DNA of 64,000 nt from Pempheris klunzingeri (lineage: Eukaryota; Chordata; Actinopteri; Acropomatiformes; Pempheridae): contig NC_092032.1 of the NCBI RefSeq assembly GCF_042242105.1, positions 10,060,415 through 10,124,414 of the forward strand, read 5' to 3'. Within the stretch, counting starts at the first letter, position 1; every line of letters starts with the position of its first letter. Shown here piece by piece: positions 11,875 to 23,777 of this stretch. Under the pieces are notes generated by a model, which had not been told where the DNA came from, did no database searches, and worked only from the letters and a program-made list of their open reading frames with translations. The position numbers and the translations under genes were made by a program.

Positions 11875-14800
11875 ATGGGGTTTACTATCTGGCTGTGCGT
11901 GCTCTGCCTGCAGGCGAGCCTGCTGTCACACGCCCTCGACTGCTCAGGGACGACACAGGGAGAGCTGTGTGTCAGCAGCCAGACTGCAGACGGACAGGTA
12001 AGAGGCGCATTTCTAATGGGTGGGATAGGGAAGGACAGTGGTAACCAAGGTGTTCATTAGGTATCAGTCGTCATCTGCTGTTGTGACACTACAGGGGCTA
12101 CAGGGGTGAATGCAGCCTGTTTAAATGCCGTTTGCCGGACCAAGCAGCATGATGACTACCCTTCTCTCAAATCAAAAAGAAGAAAAATCTGAATTATCAG
12201 CATTTTCGCCAGCAAAGACGCCTCAGAAGACTTTATGCGATGCATGCCGACAGTGGAAAGTCAGTTTGATTTTACTTCTAATAGGATAATATGTTTAAAA
12301 TTTTGAAAATTACAGTGAATGTGAATTGTGAATCATCAAAATAGACATTTCTGTCTCTTTTGTACAAGCCAAATCTCAGTGAACTCAAAGCTTGACAGTT
12401 TGTCTATCACTCCTTTCCTCTTTTAACAAAGATCCACGGGATTGGCATAGATTTAATAAAGGAAATCATTCAGGATTCATCCTTATCAGTACAGTCTCTG
12501 TTGAGACGTAGTGTGGTCAGTGTTTATACAGTAACTCAGCTCAGAGGAAACCTGTAACTCTGCTGGAATGTGAGTCCACTCAGACTCTTTGAAAAGAGGC
12601 TGCTGTGACGATGATAGTGGCCAAGTGTGTTTCAGGAGGGTAGGAGACGTGTACAGTCTAACCCTGACCTGTGGAGACATATAATTTTTTTTTCTGACAG
12701 AGACAAAGTCTCATTGTAATGGTTTATACAGCCACCACACCAAAAATACACCCTCCGTGGAACAAAATCTTTCAGCTCCTTTTTTGGATTTTCATGTGGC
12801 TGGCGGCTGTTATACTTTAAACTTGCGGTTGGCATTTTTCTGTGGACAGTCCTCATGTTCTGTCCAAAGTAATCACCCTCATCTGGACAACGGATTCGAC
12901 AGCTGCAAGAGCATTTTCACCCACACATGAAAGCGTTTTCATTGGGAATTCTGCTCCATCTGAGGGAGTTTGTGCCACATATGTGCTTTTCTGTAGCAGT
13001 CATTTGTATTGTAATTATAGCATGCGCAATTTGAAGCTTCAAATGCGGTGGAAACTAACTAATACCCGATGCAGCATCTTGTCAGAGGCTCCATTTGGTT
13101 TTGTTTACTTATGTTTTGCCTTTTCCCACCAGGGTCACTTGTGTTTATAATGAGGTAGAATGCTTTAAATTTGTCATTTATGGAACTCGTCAACACATAA
13201 CGTGCACGACAGCAGAAAGCCAGATGGATTGTGGCAGGTTATCCCCCCCTAAAATCCTGTGTGCGCACACACACACACACGCACAAAACATACAGCTCAA
13301 TTTTATGAGGCTGTCAAGATCAGAAGATCACAGGTCTTGCTTCCACCCAGTAATGCTGCCATGTTTGGTGACTTGAGTGCTGAGGAATTATTTGTTTTGT
13401 CAAGTGCAGTTATGACATAAATTGTAACTTTTTGTCAGACAAGACAATGCGTCTTGGGGAAGATTAAAAAAAAAAGAAAAAAAGCAGCGTCTGTTTTGAC
13501 TCTTGGTCCTCTCTTCTTCTTCCTCACAGTATGACGATCAGAAGCAGCAGAGGGCGCTGCCTTTACCTGAAGGACTGGTATGTGACACCACCCACTCCTG
13601 TCCCACTCAAGGGCATTGGTCCAGTCTGAAACCTTTAGCTCTTCCATGTGAGGGCAGGTTCAAAACTCTCTGGGTCGTGGTCATTGGAACACCACAACAG
13701 GCATAAGATGAGAGGACAGACGTCATGTTTGTAGGAAGAGACAAACAACAGAGGGAATTAAATGGAGTGGACAGGGGAGGTTGGTCATGATGGGTGGATG
13801 AGTTCTTTCTTTCTTATATAACTCAAAACACAGTTATGTTAATCCTGCAAACTGAATAACACTGATAGAAATGACTATATGATGTATTCACAACGAAGCT
13901 ACCATGGAAACATTGAGAGAAACAGACAAACACATGTTGATGAAGTCCCTTCCACACAGTGGAGATGTGTGCATCCCTCCAATAACATATTTATATTGCA
14001 ATCACCCCTTCAGCCCTTAACTGTACAGTTGTTGTGCCACATTGAATTCTCAAATATTCCACAAAGCTCGTTCCAGAGTGAAAACTACAACAATCAACGC
14101 AATGTAGGTCAACAGCAATCACCGCAAGCACTTCAAATGGCATCGCAAATGATTGCGAGGCAAATGTTTTGTAGCTAATGTAGTCGTCTTTGTTTTCAAC
14201 AGAGTGGAAAATGAGAAAGAGAAGGAAGTTATTATCCAATATTGGAAGCAGTCTTTTTTTCCGCACTTATATAACTTGGGGGGAAAATGAATTGATGGAG
14301 TCAAGGCCCTGCAGAACTCCTGTAAATGTACCACAAAGTCCTAATTGGCAAACTGAAACCTGTTGTTTCTCAAAGTGACAGTCCATTTATTAAGGAAACG
14401 AGTGGATCAATGGCAGTGCTTGGTTTATGTGCGGATCAATGAGAAATGCAGGAAATGGAGGGCCAAGTGACAATAATAATTTTCCTGTTTCTTCCCCTTA
14501 ATGTTTGAGTTTAACAGCCAGTAAAAATTAGACTGAATGTGACAAGGACAGTACAGAGCAGGAGACAACAGGGTGAGAAAAGGGCAAGGGCAAAACAACG
14601 TGCTCCACTCAGCATCCACTGCACACAGACAGGTCAGACGTGCAGGAACTGCTGTTTCCCCCTGAGGTTGTGGATGTGGTTGTGACTGTGTCACCCTTGT
14701 AGGTTTTGTTCAGACGTAAGAGACAGTTGGAGCGGAGGGGTCCCACCCACCTGAGCCACTCCAGCCTGCCTGGGGCCGTCTCTGTCAAAGGCTTCCCCAA

Positions 14801-15702
14801 CACCCTCATCCAGGTAAACCACTCTTGTTAGTCACGCAAGAGTCAGAGAGCAAAAAGCCAAACGCGGGGGAGGTGGGGACTGGTTTACAGCGGTGGCTGC
14901 TGCAGCCAAAGGTCCACTGACGTTTTAGTCATAATGTGTCATCTGTGTGCGCCGAAATGCAAAAGTGACTCAGAAACCACATCATTTGGTCACTGAACTG
15001 ATTTAAGAAAAACCATATAAGAGGATCTATTTCAGAATGTGCGTGCAGTATGTATCAGTGTATAGACTAATCCTCTGCTCTCTTAGGCTGACAGGTCCAG
15101 GAGACACTTGGTGCAAGTTCTGAATAAGAAAAAGAACAAGCGTAAATCACGCGTTGGATCCTTCTCCCTCCTTACCAACGACATGAAATCCACCCCCCTA
15201 CAGGTGAGTCTCCATGGCAACCCCTGAGTAGAGGAACAGCTGGGGCAAAGAGGCCGGATGTGGAGGCAGAGTTATAAGGCCACCTTACTTGGTTTTATTG
15301 GGTCATCCGAGTCTATTCACCAGTATGATCTGTTCAGTGAAATCGCTTTTTCACATCATACAAACAATATCCTTTCAGTTTTGCAGCGGAAAATGTCCCT
15401 CATAATTTCTTTCAATGTGCTGGAAGAAATGAATAATTATTCTATGTGGGACTTCACTTCCAGGTGACTAGAGCGAGGAGACAGGTGAAGGCCGACCCAC
15501 CCAAGAGGGGGAGTTCAGGTCGTTCTGGTGCATTCTCTGTCCTGGTGAGTCATTATCCAGTGTTTACTCTCCTAAACACAAATGTACTGCCTTTGATGAA
15601 TATTTATATGATGTGTTGTGTGGTCTGCAGGGAGATCCACAGAATGACGGACAGAACGACAGACCCAAAAGAAGCATAGAGAAGATGAGCGCGACAAAAT
15701 AA
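11875..15702 (+). CDS. Six-exon gene for an unidentified secreted basic precursor, 183 aa
   Basis: Coding exons are 11,875-11,997, 13,530-13,577, 14,703-14,813, 15,087-15,203, 15,464-15,544 and 15,631-15,702. All have GT-AG borders, every intron is phase 0, and the joined frame is open to TAA. Residues 1-20 form a signal peptide (hydrophobic core WLCVLCLQASLL, likely cut after SHA). The only mature cysteines are C23 and C32. Basic clusters suited to convertase cleavage are RRKR at 61-64, SRR at 98-100, KKKNKRK at 108-114, RARR at 136-139 and PKR at 146-148 and 172-174. Two related octapeptides occur, RVGSFSLL (116-123) and RSGAFSVL (153-160). This looks like a peptide-hormone or growth-factor precursor, but I do not recognise the family. 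The lack of a cysteine ring in the second half argues against adrenomedullin, CGRP and natriuretic peptides. The next gene lies 7 kb away. Confidence 0.75.
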
Positions 15703-16091
15703 GATGTTCTCTCTCATGTTGGTTAAGCCTAATGAGGGGTGTGAGCAGTACAATGTGCCCAAAAACATGTAAACAGGCTGAAGATTGGAGTTTAAATCGG
15801 ACATTTGGAAAAAGAACTGTGTTTAGTTGGTTTGAGGAATTCTCATGTGTGTGTCCACCATTGCTGTTTTAACTGTATCTTACTTTTATCAGCCAGTCTG
15901 CACTTAAGGATACTTTTTATATACTATTTTAAGTTTCTAATATATTCCTGCATGTTATAAAACATCACAAAAGATCCCATATTAATATTCTAGTTTGCCA
16001 TTGTGTTGTAACCTATTTAATCACAGATTCCTTATGAAGATTGGGGGTATATTTTTGCAGAAATATTTCTTGTGTTGTTGTATCAGATTTC

Positions 16092-16097
16092 AATAAA
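16092..16097 (+). terminator. Poly(A) signal of the six-exon gene
   Basis: AATAAA occurs 390 bases after the stop codon, in an AT-rich 3' untranslated region, and is followed by GT-rich sequence (about 16,105-16,125) that could serve as the downstream element. Confidence 0.7.
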
Positions 16098-16129
16098 AGT
16101 TTAGTGGAGACATATGGTGTGAAAGTCTT

Positions 16130-19100
16130 AAAACATTAAGCACTTTATGCTCCACTGGAGCCTCCTCTATAAAACTGTATAATAGTTTTACACTCTCGCG
16201 TTTTGCAGCAGCTCGGTCCTACCCTCCCGCTCTCCCAGAATAACACCCACACATGGGTCCGCGAAAGTGCCTACAACTGATTCATAAAATTAAACACCAT
16301 GGGGGTTAAACACCACTAAGTCCCCAATTACTGATGGCAAGTGTTGCATGAATCGTGCATGATTTGCAAAGATGGCAGCAGGATAAACTAACAGGAACCT
16401 CTTTTTTATGAGAGGCCCTCATCCATTTACACTACAGCAGCCAAGGGTAAGTCCAAATGTAGTCCAGACCATCTGTTTGAGGAGTCAAACTTTGTCTATT
16501 TAAATATCTTGTGTCATTTTTAATTCATTTGGCCTGGAATGGAAACACAGTGTGGTCTGGACCAGAAGATTTGTTTGAGTGTTTCTGCAGGACACTGACG
16601 TAAATGTGTGCACAAAATCTGATCTTTGTGGGCTGCTCTGCATCTGGGTCTCTCCCTATTTATAGCATATCACATTAAACAAAACACCTGTGGAACAAGA
16701 AAAACGGCACTGAGCTGTGATGAGTGTATGCTGGGTTAAAAATAAAAACAGCAAAAATGAGAGAAAAAAAACAAAACCTAAAATTGTACTCAGGCCCACC
16801 CAAAGTGATGCCACCAGAAAATCCAGAGCATGAGGCAATCTGATGAGGACAATGAGCCTGTCTAAAAGTGTAAGGCAATCTAAGTGAATGGGATGACTCA
16901 TCCTCCACTCATTTTCTGATCAAAGCTCTCAGCTCATGACGTAGATATGCAGTGCTCAGTCACATCTTCCTGGTTTTATAGACACAAACAGCGCACAAAG
17001 GAAGAAATAACACACCAAAATGTTATTTATAAACCAACCATTTTCCCTGAAGCACATAATTGATGCCGAATATGCTTCAGCAGCTCGCTCCGGGGGAATA
17101 TAGACAAGTGTTGGGTCCCGAGCTGCTGACACAGTCATCAGATAACCTGGATTAGCTGGTAGTGAACTGTCTTGCTGTCGTCTTGGTGACAAAGCTCCAG
17201 GATGCCATTCTGATTTCTGCGAAACAGCAACGCCGTGATAAAGACCAGGACCTTATTATTTCTGTTTAGACGCAACAAGAGAAACACAGCCTCTGTCACA
17301 CCCCTGTCATCCCTGTCACACATTCGAACACACACACACACAAACACACACACCGCTGTGACGGCTGCCAGCAGTGTATCACTGACTGGCTTTACCCCTG
17401 GGCTAATGCATTCTGGGAAACTCCCGGTTGATGACCTGATGGAACGAGGCAAAAGTATCCGAGTTTGTGTGTGTATCAGTTGAAAATAACATACACACAC
17501 AGATCCATCCTAAAAAAAGCCACATTGTCCACAGACAGGTTAGAAATAGACATTAACCGTATAAACCCGTTTACTCCGGTGATGTAAATGCTAAATTAAA
17601 GTTCAGTCGGAGCATGTGTCACTGTGTGTGGTCAACACAAAGGGAATCCTTCAATTTTTTTTCAGTCATTGTGGTTGTGTAATGATGTGTGGCATTGTTT
17701 CCGCTCTGCTTTGGGTTCAGTCATCCCCTTGAGAAGAAAGCTGATGATAATCGCTCCTAAGAAAATCATTTGGAAGCCTTCAATCTATAAGATTGTGGTA
17801 GGAAATAAGCAGAGTGGACTGTCAGAATTTCCCATAAAAGCTCAGTCAGGTTCATATGTAGTTTGTGGCTTTCGGTCAACATCCTTTTCAAGAAACCACA
17901 GTGTAAGTATTAGTTTCTGTTGACAGGAGCATCTCATCCCAAACAACATGCAATGTGGGAAAGGAGCCTCACAAACAAGTTGTATGTTAGCAGTGGAGAG
18001 CAAGTTTGTCTTTAAGGAAGATGGGATCAAATCTGAGTCAGGAACTACAGTCTAACACTGTGTCTCTTATTTTCATTACGATGTAAAGTACAATGTTGTT
18101 CCATCTAAAGAATAATTCCAGTGTATTACAAAATAGGTCTTTTTGTAGCATCATTGGAATTGGTGGTAAAGACACACAAGCAGTCAGATGATCATACAAG
18201 TTTTAAAGGAGCTCCTAGATGATTTATTCAAAGTTCTGTTGTTGTGCCTATATAAAGAAACTGAGAAGGTGATGATAAGAAAAGGACATCAGCTTCTTAG
18301 ATAGCTAGCTAGATACTTAGCTGCATTTGTTAAAAACCGTGACAGAAACATGACGACTAGCACAGAAGTGGCCGCTGAACTGCAGGAAACAGCCAGCCTG
18401 GCTCTGATCAAAGCGCCCAATACCTGCATATCAGCACCTCTGAGGCTCAGTAATTAACACAATGTATCTTCTTGTTAGTGTACATATGTGAGTGTGGCAT
18501 CCATCTTTTCATCTGTCTCTCCGAAAGGAGCATATTCCCCAAAAAGCTTTTTCATTCATGTGAAAAAGAAACCACTACAGCAGCTTTCAGAATGATATAT
18601 GAGGGTCTGATACATGGGTTTGTGCAAAGGCTGGTTTTTTTAGCATAGTTGTTCGTGCACATGGTTTTCCCATTCGTTTTGGGTGTGCTTACTTTTGGTT
18701 TTAGATTTTAACAAGAGGTTTAGATAATCTGGCTACACTGAGGGCTTGTTTACAGCTTGTCTGATAGTCTGACAGCAGCAGCCCACATGGCAGCAATGTT
18801 GCTGTGTGCTTAGATCACAGCAATTACTTAGGTCAATACAATCATAACTGATAGAAATGAAGGCCAAAACTACCAAAATAAATCAACCCAAGTGTTAATA
18901 AACCAGAATGATCTTTTAGCTTCATTGCACGAGGCTGTAGCGCTGTTATGAATAGTAACCGCTGACTTTCTGTAAAGTGTTATTGACAGTCAAGACAAGG
19001 TATTCCCTGCTCAATATTCCTGGAGTGGTTCTCCTCATCTATTCTCTGTTACCGCTGACCTCAGACTGTGACCACGCTTTCAGACTGAATTTGGCTCCTT

Positions 19101-22100
19101 CTCTTCATCTCCTGCCACTTCCCATCAGATCAGATACAGGGCGTTGGCTGTCTTCCCTCACCTCGTGTCACTGCTCTCTGGCCTGACATCACCTCCCCCA
19201 AACAGGCTCCCTAACTCCTCCTGTCAAAACTTCCTCTGACTGCTGTCACATCACAGAGGCCCTAATGAAGAAAAGGCAGAGACACACACACACAAACAGA
19301 GATGGTTGTGTGTGTATGTAACAGTAACAGTGTTGTGATGTCAGTTCAATATATCAGCCTGCTGACCTTTTAACATGTATGGCAGCGGGAGGGTTATTTA
19401 TGGGCCAATGCAGAATTCATTGACTTTTCCAGACTTTGTCAGCTTCTTATTATAAACAAAGCCTTCGCCTACACGTCCAGAGGCAGTCTGCCATCTGCAA
19501 TCCCTTCATTTAGTCACTGAAAACAAATGTCTACAAGAAGTCTCTGAAGCTGTGGAAATCTATTTTAGAACAATGTGCAATCAACTGATATGGACTGATC
19601 CGGGGATTCTGGGGCCCCAACGCCCCACTTTGCCTGGTTGGAAACCGTCAATGATTAGAAAATGATTGATCATAAAATGTCAGGAAAAACAGTGTCGGTT
19701 TAAGCTTGACTGCCATGCATTTTTGAGTTTATCTAATATATCTAAAAGAATTTCTTCAATCAACTACATAGAAGAAATCATAGTCTTTACCAAAATTGGT
19801 TTTACAAGATCTTCTCGTGCCAATAGCACCATGCCGGATGCCGATCTTGACATTCCAGGCATCATGAGTCCCCACATCCTTCACCATTAGTAATTCACAG
19901 GCATCCAATGCCTTTCGGTCTGGAGCGAATATTGCTAGAGTTATCCGAAAATTGTCATAAAAGCCGAGCACTGAGATGAGAGAAAAATGCAAAATTTTGT
20001 CAAATTCCATCTCTGGGCAATTCATCTGCTTAGCTCTCCTTGAAGATGATGGATGCCTGCTGAGTCACTGCCATGGGCCAATCTCTGCCCTGCTCAGTAC
20101 ATTAAAGCAGGAAATATTGCTGAGTTTGAGCCACTGCCCACTGTATAGCACCTCAGAAAGCTGATTTATTAAGAAGGGAATACTCTCAGACAGGATGAAT
20201 CAATTTCATAGATATAGATTAGAGTAGGATGGCAGAGGGAATTGATGATGAATTGAGAAAGCAGCATTTCTTAAAAATATCTCAACGTATCATATAAAGC
20301 CTATGGCTGATATCTACACTTAAACAATTGCTCAGAATCAACACAAATCCTGGTGTAATTCAGCTGCCCAAACATGACAAAGGATTTAGGATGAGAAACA
20401 GATAAAAGGAAGTGAGGCAGGTTCAGTTCAGCCGGAGCAAAGTGGGCTAAAGCGTGAGTCTTCTCCCTCCCATTCTCCTTCCTCTTTGGTATGACACGAA
20501 GGTCGTCGCGGGCTGTGAAGTGGACAGGGCTGTCAGTGGAGAGAGGAGCTGAGAGGGCAGCACAGGGAGTCCGACAGGCAGGGGGAGGAATTCAGATCAG
20601 CCTGGAGGTATTTAAGATGGAGCCACAAAGTTGAAAACTTCTTGTATAGGCTGTGAAAAACCACCGTGTCTGCTCAGCTCTGAGGAGTCCGTGGGGATGG
20701 AGGGATGGGCAGGCTGGAATAGGTCATATGGGCATGGGAGGTAGAAAATGTTGGCTGGAAATAGCACGCCTCCTCCAGCCTCTGGCCACCACCTCATTGT
20801 AATCATTTGTGAAAATTACAAAGGCTCTAAATTGCTACAATTAAGTATTGTAGATGAAAACAAGAGTGGAAGGGAACATTACATTCCTCAGTTACATTCC
20901 TCAAGGGCAGCAGAGTAATGAAATCTCCGGGCCAGGAAATATTTTGAAAGTATAAAAGCAGCATAACACATTAGGTCATTGTCTCTTAAGTCTACAAACC
21001 ACCTCAGGGACATCTGGTGAAGAATAAGGAGAAAAGTGCGTTTCATTTGTGGTTGGAAAAGATACCGACTTCCACATTCCAAGCCAGGCTCGCATGTAGA
21101 AGTCATTTTTCAAGACCAAAGCGGCACAAAATGACTTCTGATTGCTTGGAGTGATTAAGTCTTGCAAGGTAGCGCAGACTAGATAGACATCCCCTCTGTG
21201 CCTTTTCAAACCTTTTTATCACTCAGTCTGTAACTGCCTCCATCTCTATATCACATCTCTATCTCTTTATTATCTCTCAAAAGCTTTGCACAGTGAGTGC
21301 ATGAACAATAAACGTCAGTCAGCATCACAGATGTACGATAACGAATAAAATACCAAACGTTCTGTGGAGGAAAAAAAAAACAGTGGAAGTCGACAAGAAG
21401 TTGAAAGAAGCCAGGAAAGAAAGACTTTTTTGTGCTCACAGCTAAGAAACTTCCTAAAGTTCAACTCCAAGTCCATGAGGTCTGCCGGGTGCCAGCCAGA
21501 GCAGAAACGTATTAATATTTCATTTGAGGCTAAATCTCTCTCTGAACATTATGGAGAGAGAGAAAGAGGCGTGGGGGGTGGGGGGTGTTGGGGGCAGGCT
21601 CGTTGGCCCCAGAGTGTGGTCTCACATTGAATTTTGAAGTCCTAAATGGATGTTTCAAAACTGCAGAGCGGGTGGCGCTTTAGAGGTCCTGAGAGGACAA
21701 TAAATCATTTGGTCACACGTACTGCAGCTACGCCCGGGCCTCTCCGGATCAAAGAGCTCCCTCAGCATCTCTGTGCTCTCAAGCTCAAGCATGAAGTGCA
21801 AGAAGGGAGAGAAAAAGAACTCCCGTGTGAGACATTATATCTAAGTGTTGCATCAGCCATTTAAATATCTGTGAACAGGCTGCTGTAATAAAGAAGTACA
21901 ACGACCAGATAAACGCTTACAAAACGTAATACATGTGCAAGAAAGTGATGCTGCAAATATGCACAGTGCAAATACCAGGATTTCTTGTTCTGACCATCTA
22001 CAGGTGAATGTTATAGCTGAAAATGTCATGCAAACATTTTATCTTTGCATAAGGATTCTAATGTAATTGCAGTACATGCAGCTTCTGCAGAAAGTGCAGA

Positions 22101-22888
22101 AATATGGACTGGTTGTTGTATCTAGTGGCTTATTTCAGTCCAAACCCCATGCTGACAAGTGGTACCATCGCTGTGGTTGTCAAAGGGGAAAATGAGTTCT
22201 CATTTGAGGAGGAACGCCACTGGTAACTTCACTGGTTTATCTTTGAGTGCAGCTCAGCAGATTTCTCTCTCCCGCTGTTACAAATCCTTGAACATGGCGC
22301 TGATAGTCACTGTGTGCTAGTGTGACCAAAGCTGGCTACAGATTGCCCTCTTGTGGGTTTATTCTGCTATGCAACATGTGTGAACTTGTTCAACAGAGCA
22401 GTAAGTCAGTACACTTTTCTCATCTGGAGAGAGATCAGCTGAATTTCAGTGCATAGAATTCACTCTGATTGATTACCCATGTTCACGATCACTAAAATAT
22501 ACATTTGTGTCTAAATTTCTCCAAATCAATTAGTGTAAATTTAAAGTCACGCATTTTAAGAGCAAGGGAGTGAACGGTGTAGAATCAAAATAAAAAAGTA
22601 CTTAATGTAATACAGTGGGTTTGGTCTATTTATCAATATCCCAATGGATATGCAGGATCAAATATATGTGCATGATATTTTATATTATTATGGAACAATT
22701 AAAAAACTATTTTGGGATGTAAAATCTCATTTTTTCACATATCTTTGACGATAGTCAATAATTCTGGCGCACTTTAAGGTGTAGGTCTGCTGTTGTATCT
22801 TGAAAAAAAAAACAACTTTAGCAAAGTGATGGTGTCTGTACAAAGACACTGATCCACATAAAAGAGGAAAGTTACATGAGACCAAATA
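16130..22888. other. Gene-free intergenic stretch
   Basis: No exon-like frame or known motif is visible on either strand. I looked specifically for WD40-type exons on the minus strand that could complete the SPAG16-like gene and saw none. It holds short CA runs (about 17,329-17,352 and 19,284-19,295) and one fish repeat near 18,340. Confidence 0.5.
18340..18482 (+). repeat. Partial copy of the same fish short interspersed repeat
   Basis: The segments AAACAGCCAGCCTGGCTCTG, then CATATCAGCACCTCTGAGGC, then AGTAATTAACACAATGTATC with CTTCTTGTT match successive parts of the repeat family seen at 9,005-9,310. The beginning of the element is missing or diverged. Confidence 0.6.
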
Positions 22889-22894
22889 TTTATT
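22889..22894 (-). terminator. Poly(A) signal directly after the SPAG16-like stop codon
   Basis: Read on the minus strand, TGA is followed at once by AATAAA, so the 3' untranslated region would be only a few tens of bases. No poly(A) tract follows in the genomic DNA. Confidence 0.5.
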
Positions 22895-23656
22895 TCAGCA
22901 GATATTTTGCCTCTTTGACTGCACCCTGGTCTGACTCCTATTTGCAGATGTAGGGGGTCTTGGTTGGATCACTGGGGAGGTTTTCCCTCTGACACCCGGC
23001 TCTCCACAGAGGGGGAGGTGGTGCTGGGCTGCCTGTCCTTGGGCCTGGTCTCTCTCCAAAGACAGCAGCATGGTCTGCTTTAAAGCCGCCTGGTATTTTT
23101 CATTCATCCGCTTCACTGCAGGTTCGTAGCTGTCGCATCTCACTTTAAGCTTCCTTATTTCCTCGACGAGGCTGTTTTTCTCCTGGACAACGCGCTTGTG
23201 CTGCAGCCGGTGGAGGTCTCTGGCTTTCTGGACAGTCCCCAGGGTGTCGGCTGCGGCGGAGGCTGCCCGTCGGTACTCCTCCGCCTCCCGCTGCGCGTTT
23301 CTCAGCTCGCTGGCCAGACGCTGGTTCTCAGCGTACACGTCCGGCACCACAGCGACCCGCTCGGTATCCACCAAGCCTTTGTGCGCCATCTCGGTCCACT
23401 CCGTCTGAAAACAGTCGAGTGTGTCTGTCATGCCCATTTGGAGGAGAAAGGTGCGTAAAAAGTCATCCACGGGCGTTGCTTTGTGTCTGGGAGCAGCAGC
23501 ACTGGACTCTGGCCGCTCTTTAATAGCTTTCAGCGTGGCCTCCAAATCTTCCTCCCCCTCTGCCAAATGACTGCAGTCATCCTCGAGAGAAACTTCTTCA
23601 TACTGGAAGCCATCGTCACTCTGGTCCTCTTCTTGATATTTGCCTGCTGCGCTCAT
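22895..23656 (-). CDS. spag16-like: SPAG16/PF20-like N-terminal protein, intronless, lacks WD repeats, 253 aa
   Basis: SPAG16 (PF20) is a ciliary and flagellar axoneme protein of the central apparatus with an N-terminal coiled coil and C-terminal WD40 repeats. The frame from ATG at 23,656 shows an acidic start (FQYEEVSLEDD, GEEDLEA) and the family's conserved blocks DDFLRTFLLQMGMTDTLDCF and EWTEMAHKG. Then come VPDVYAENQRL, LHRLQHKRVVQEKNSL, CDSYEPAVK and LLSLERD. This corresponds to about the first third of the usual protein of about 630 aa. After residue ~210 similarity stops and a proline- and arginine-rich tail leads to TGA. The stretch is uninterrupted, whereas mammalian SPAG16 is split over many exons, so a processed copy or lineage-specific intron loss is likely. 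It lies head-to-head with ndufb4 and has an X-box just upstream. It could be a functional short isoform gene or a remnant. Confidence 0.75.
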   Translation of the reverse strand: MSAAGKYQEEDQSDDGFQYEEVSLEDDCSHLAEGEEDLEATLKAIKERPESSAAAPRHKATPVDDFLRTFLLQMGMTDTLDCFQTEWTEMAHKGLVDTERVAVVPDVYAENQRLASELRNAQREAEEYRRAASAAADTLGTVQKARDLHRLQHKRVVQEKNSLVEEIRKLKVRCDSYEPAVKRMNEKYQAALKQTMLLSLERDQAQGQAAQHHLPLCGEPGVRGKTSPVIQPRPPTSANRSQTRVQSKRQNIC

Positions 23657-23777
23657 CGTCTCATTTCACTCGTCCAGCGAGAGAGAACGTTTGGTGTTGC
23701 CATGGCGACGTGAAGGTCATTCAACGCGAGATTTCACCAGTTCACGTCCGCCCAGTCCCGTTCGTCATCAAACAATC
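23657..23777. promoter_or_regulatory. Bidirectional promoter between the SPAG16-like gene and ndufb4
   Basis: Only 121 bases separate the two start codons, which face away from each other. No TATA box is present. CpG dinucleotides are frequent (for example in the AACGCGAG and CACGTCCGCC stretches), as is usual for shared housekeeping promoters. Confidence 0.7.
23696..23709 (-). promoter_or_regulatory. RFX X-box
   Basis: GTTGCCATGGCGAC matches the palindromic RFX-factor X-box GTTGCCATGGCAAC at 13 of 14 positions. It lies 39 bases upstream of the SPAG16-like ATG. RFX factors drive ciliary genes through X-boxes close to the start, which agrees with the axonemal role of SPAG16. The match is seen; binding is inferred. 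Confidence 0.65.

Noticed and set aside
11875-15702. Adrenomedullin/CGRP, natriuretic peptide, PTH or spexin identity for the six-exon gene
   Set aside because: There is no disulphide ring, no family core motif, and the exon phases do not fit those families as I know them.
16130-22888. WD40-repeat exons completing the SPAG16-like gene
   Set aside because: I scanned the minus strand for WD-type sequence (GH...WD spacing) and found none.
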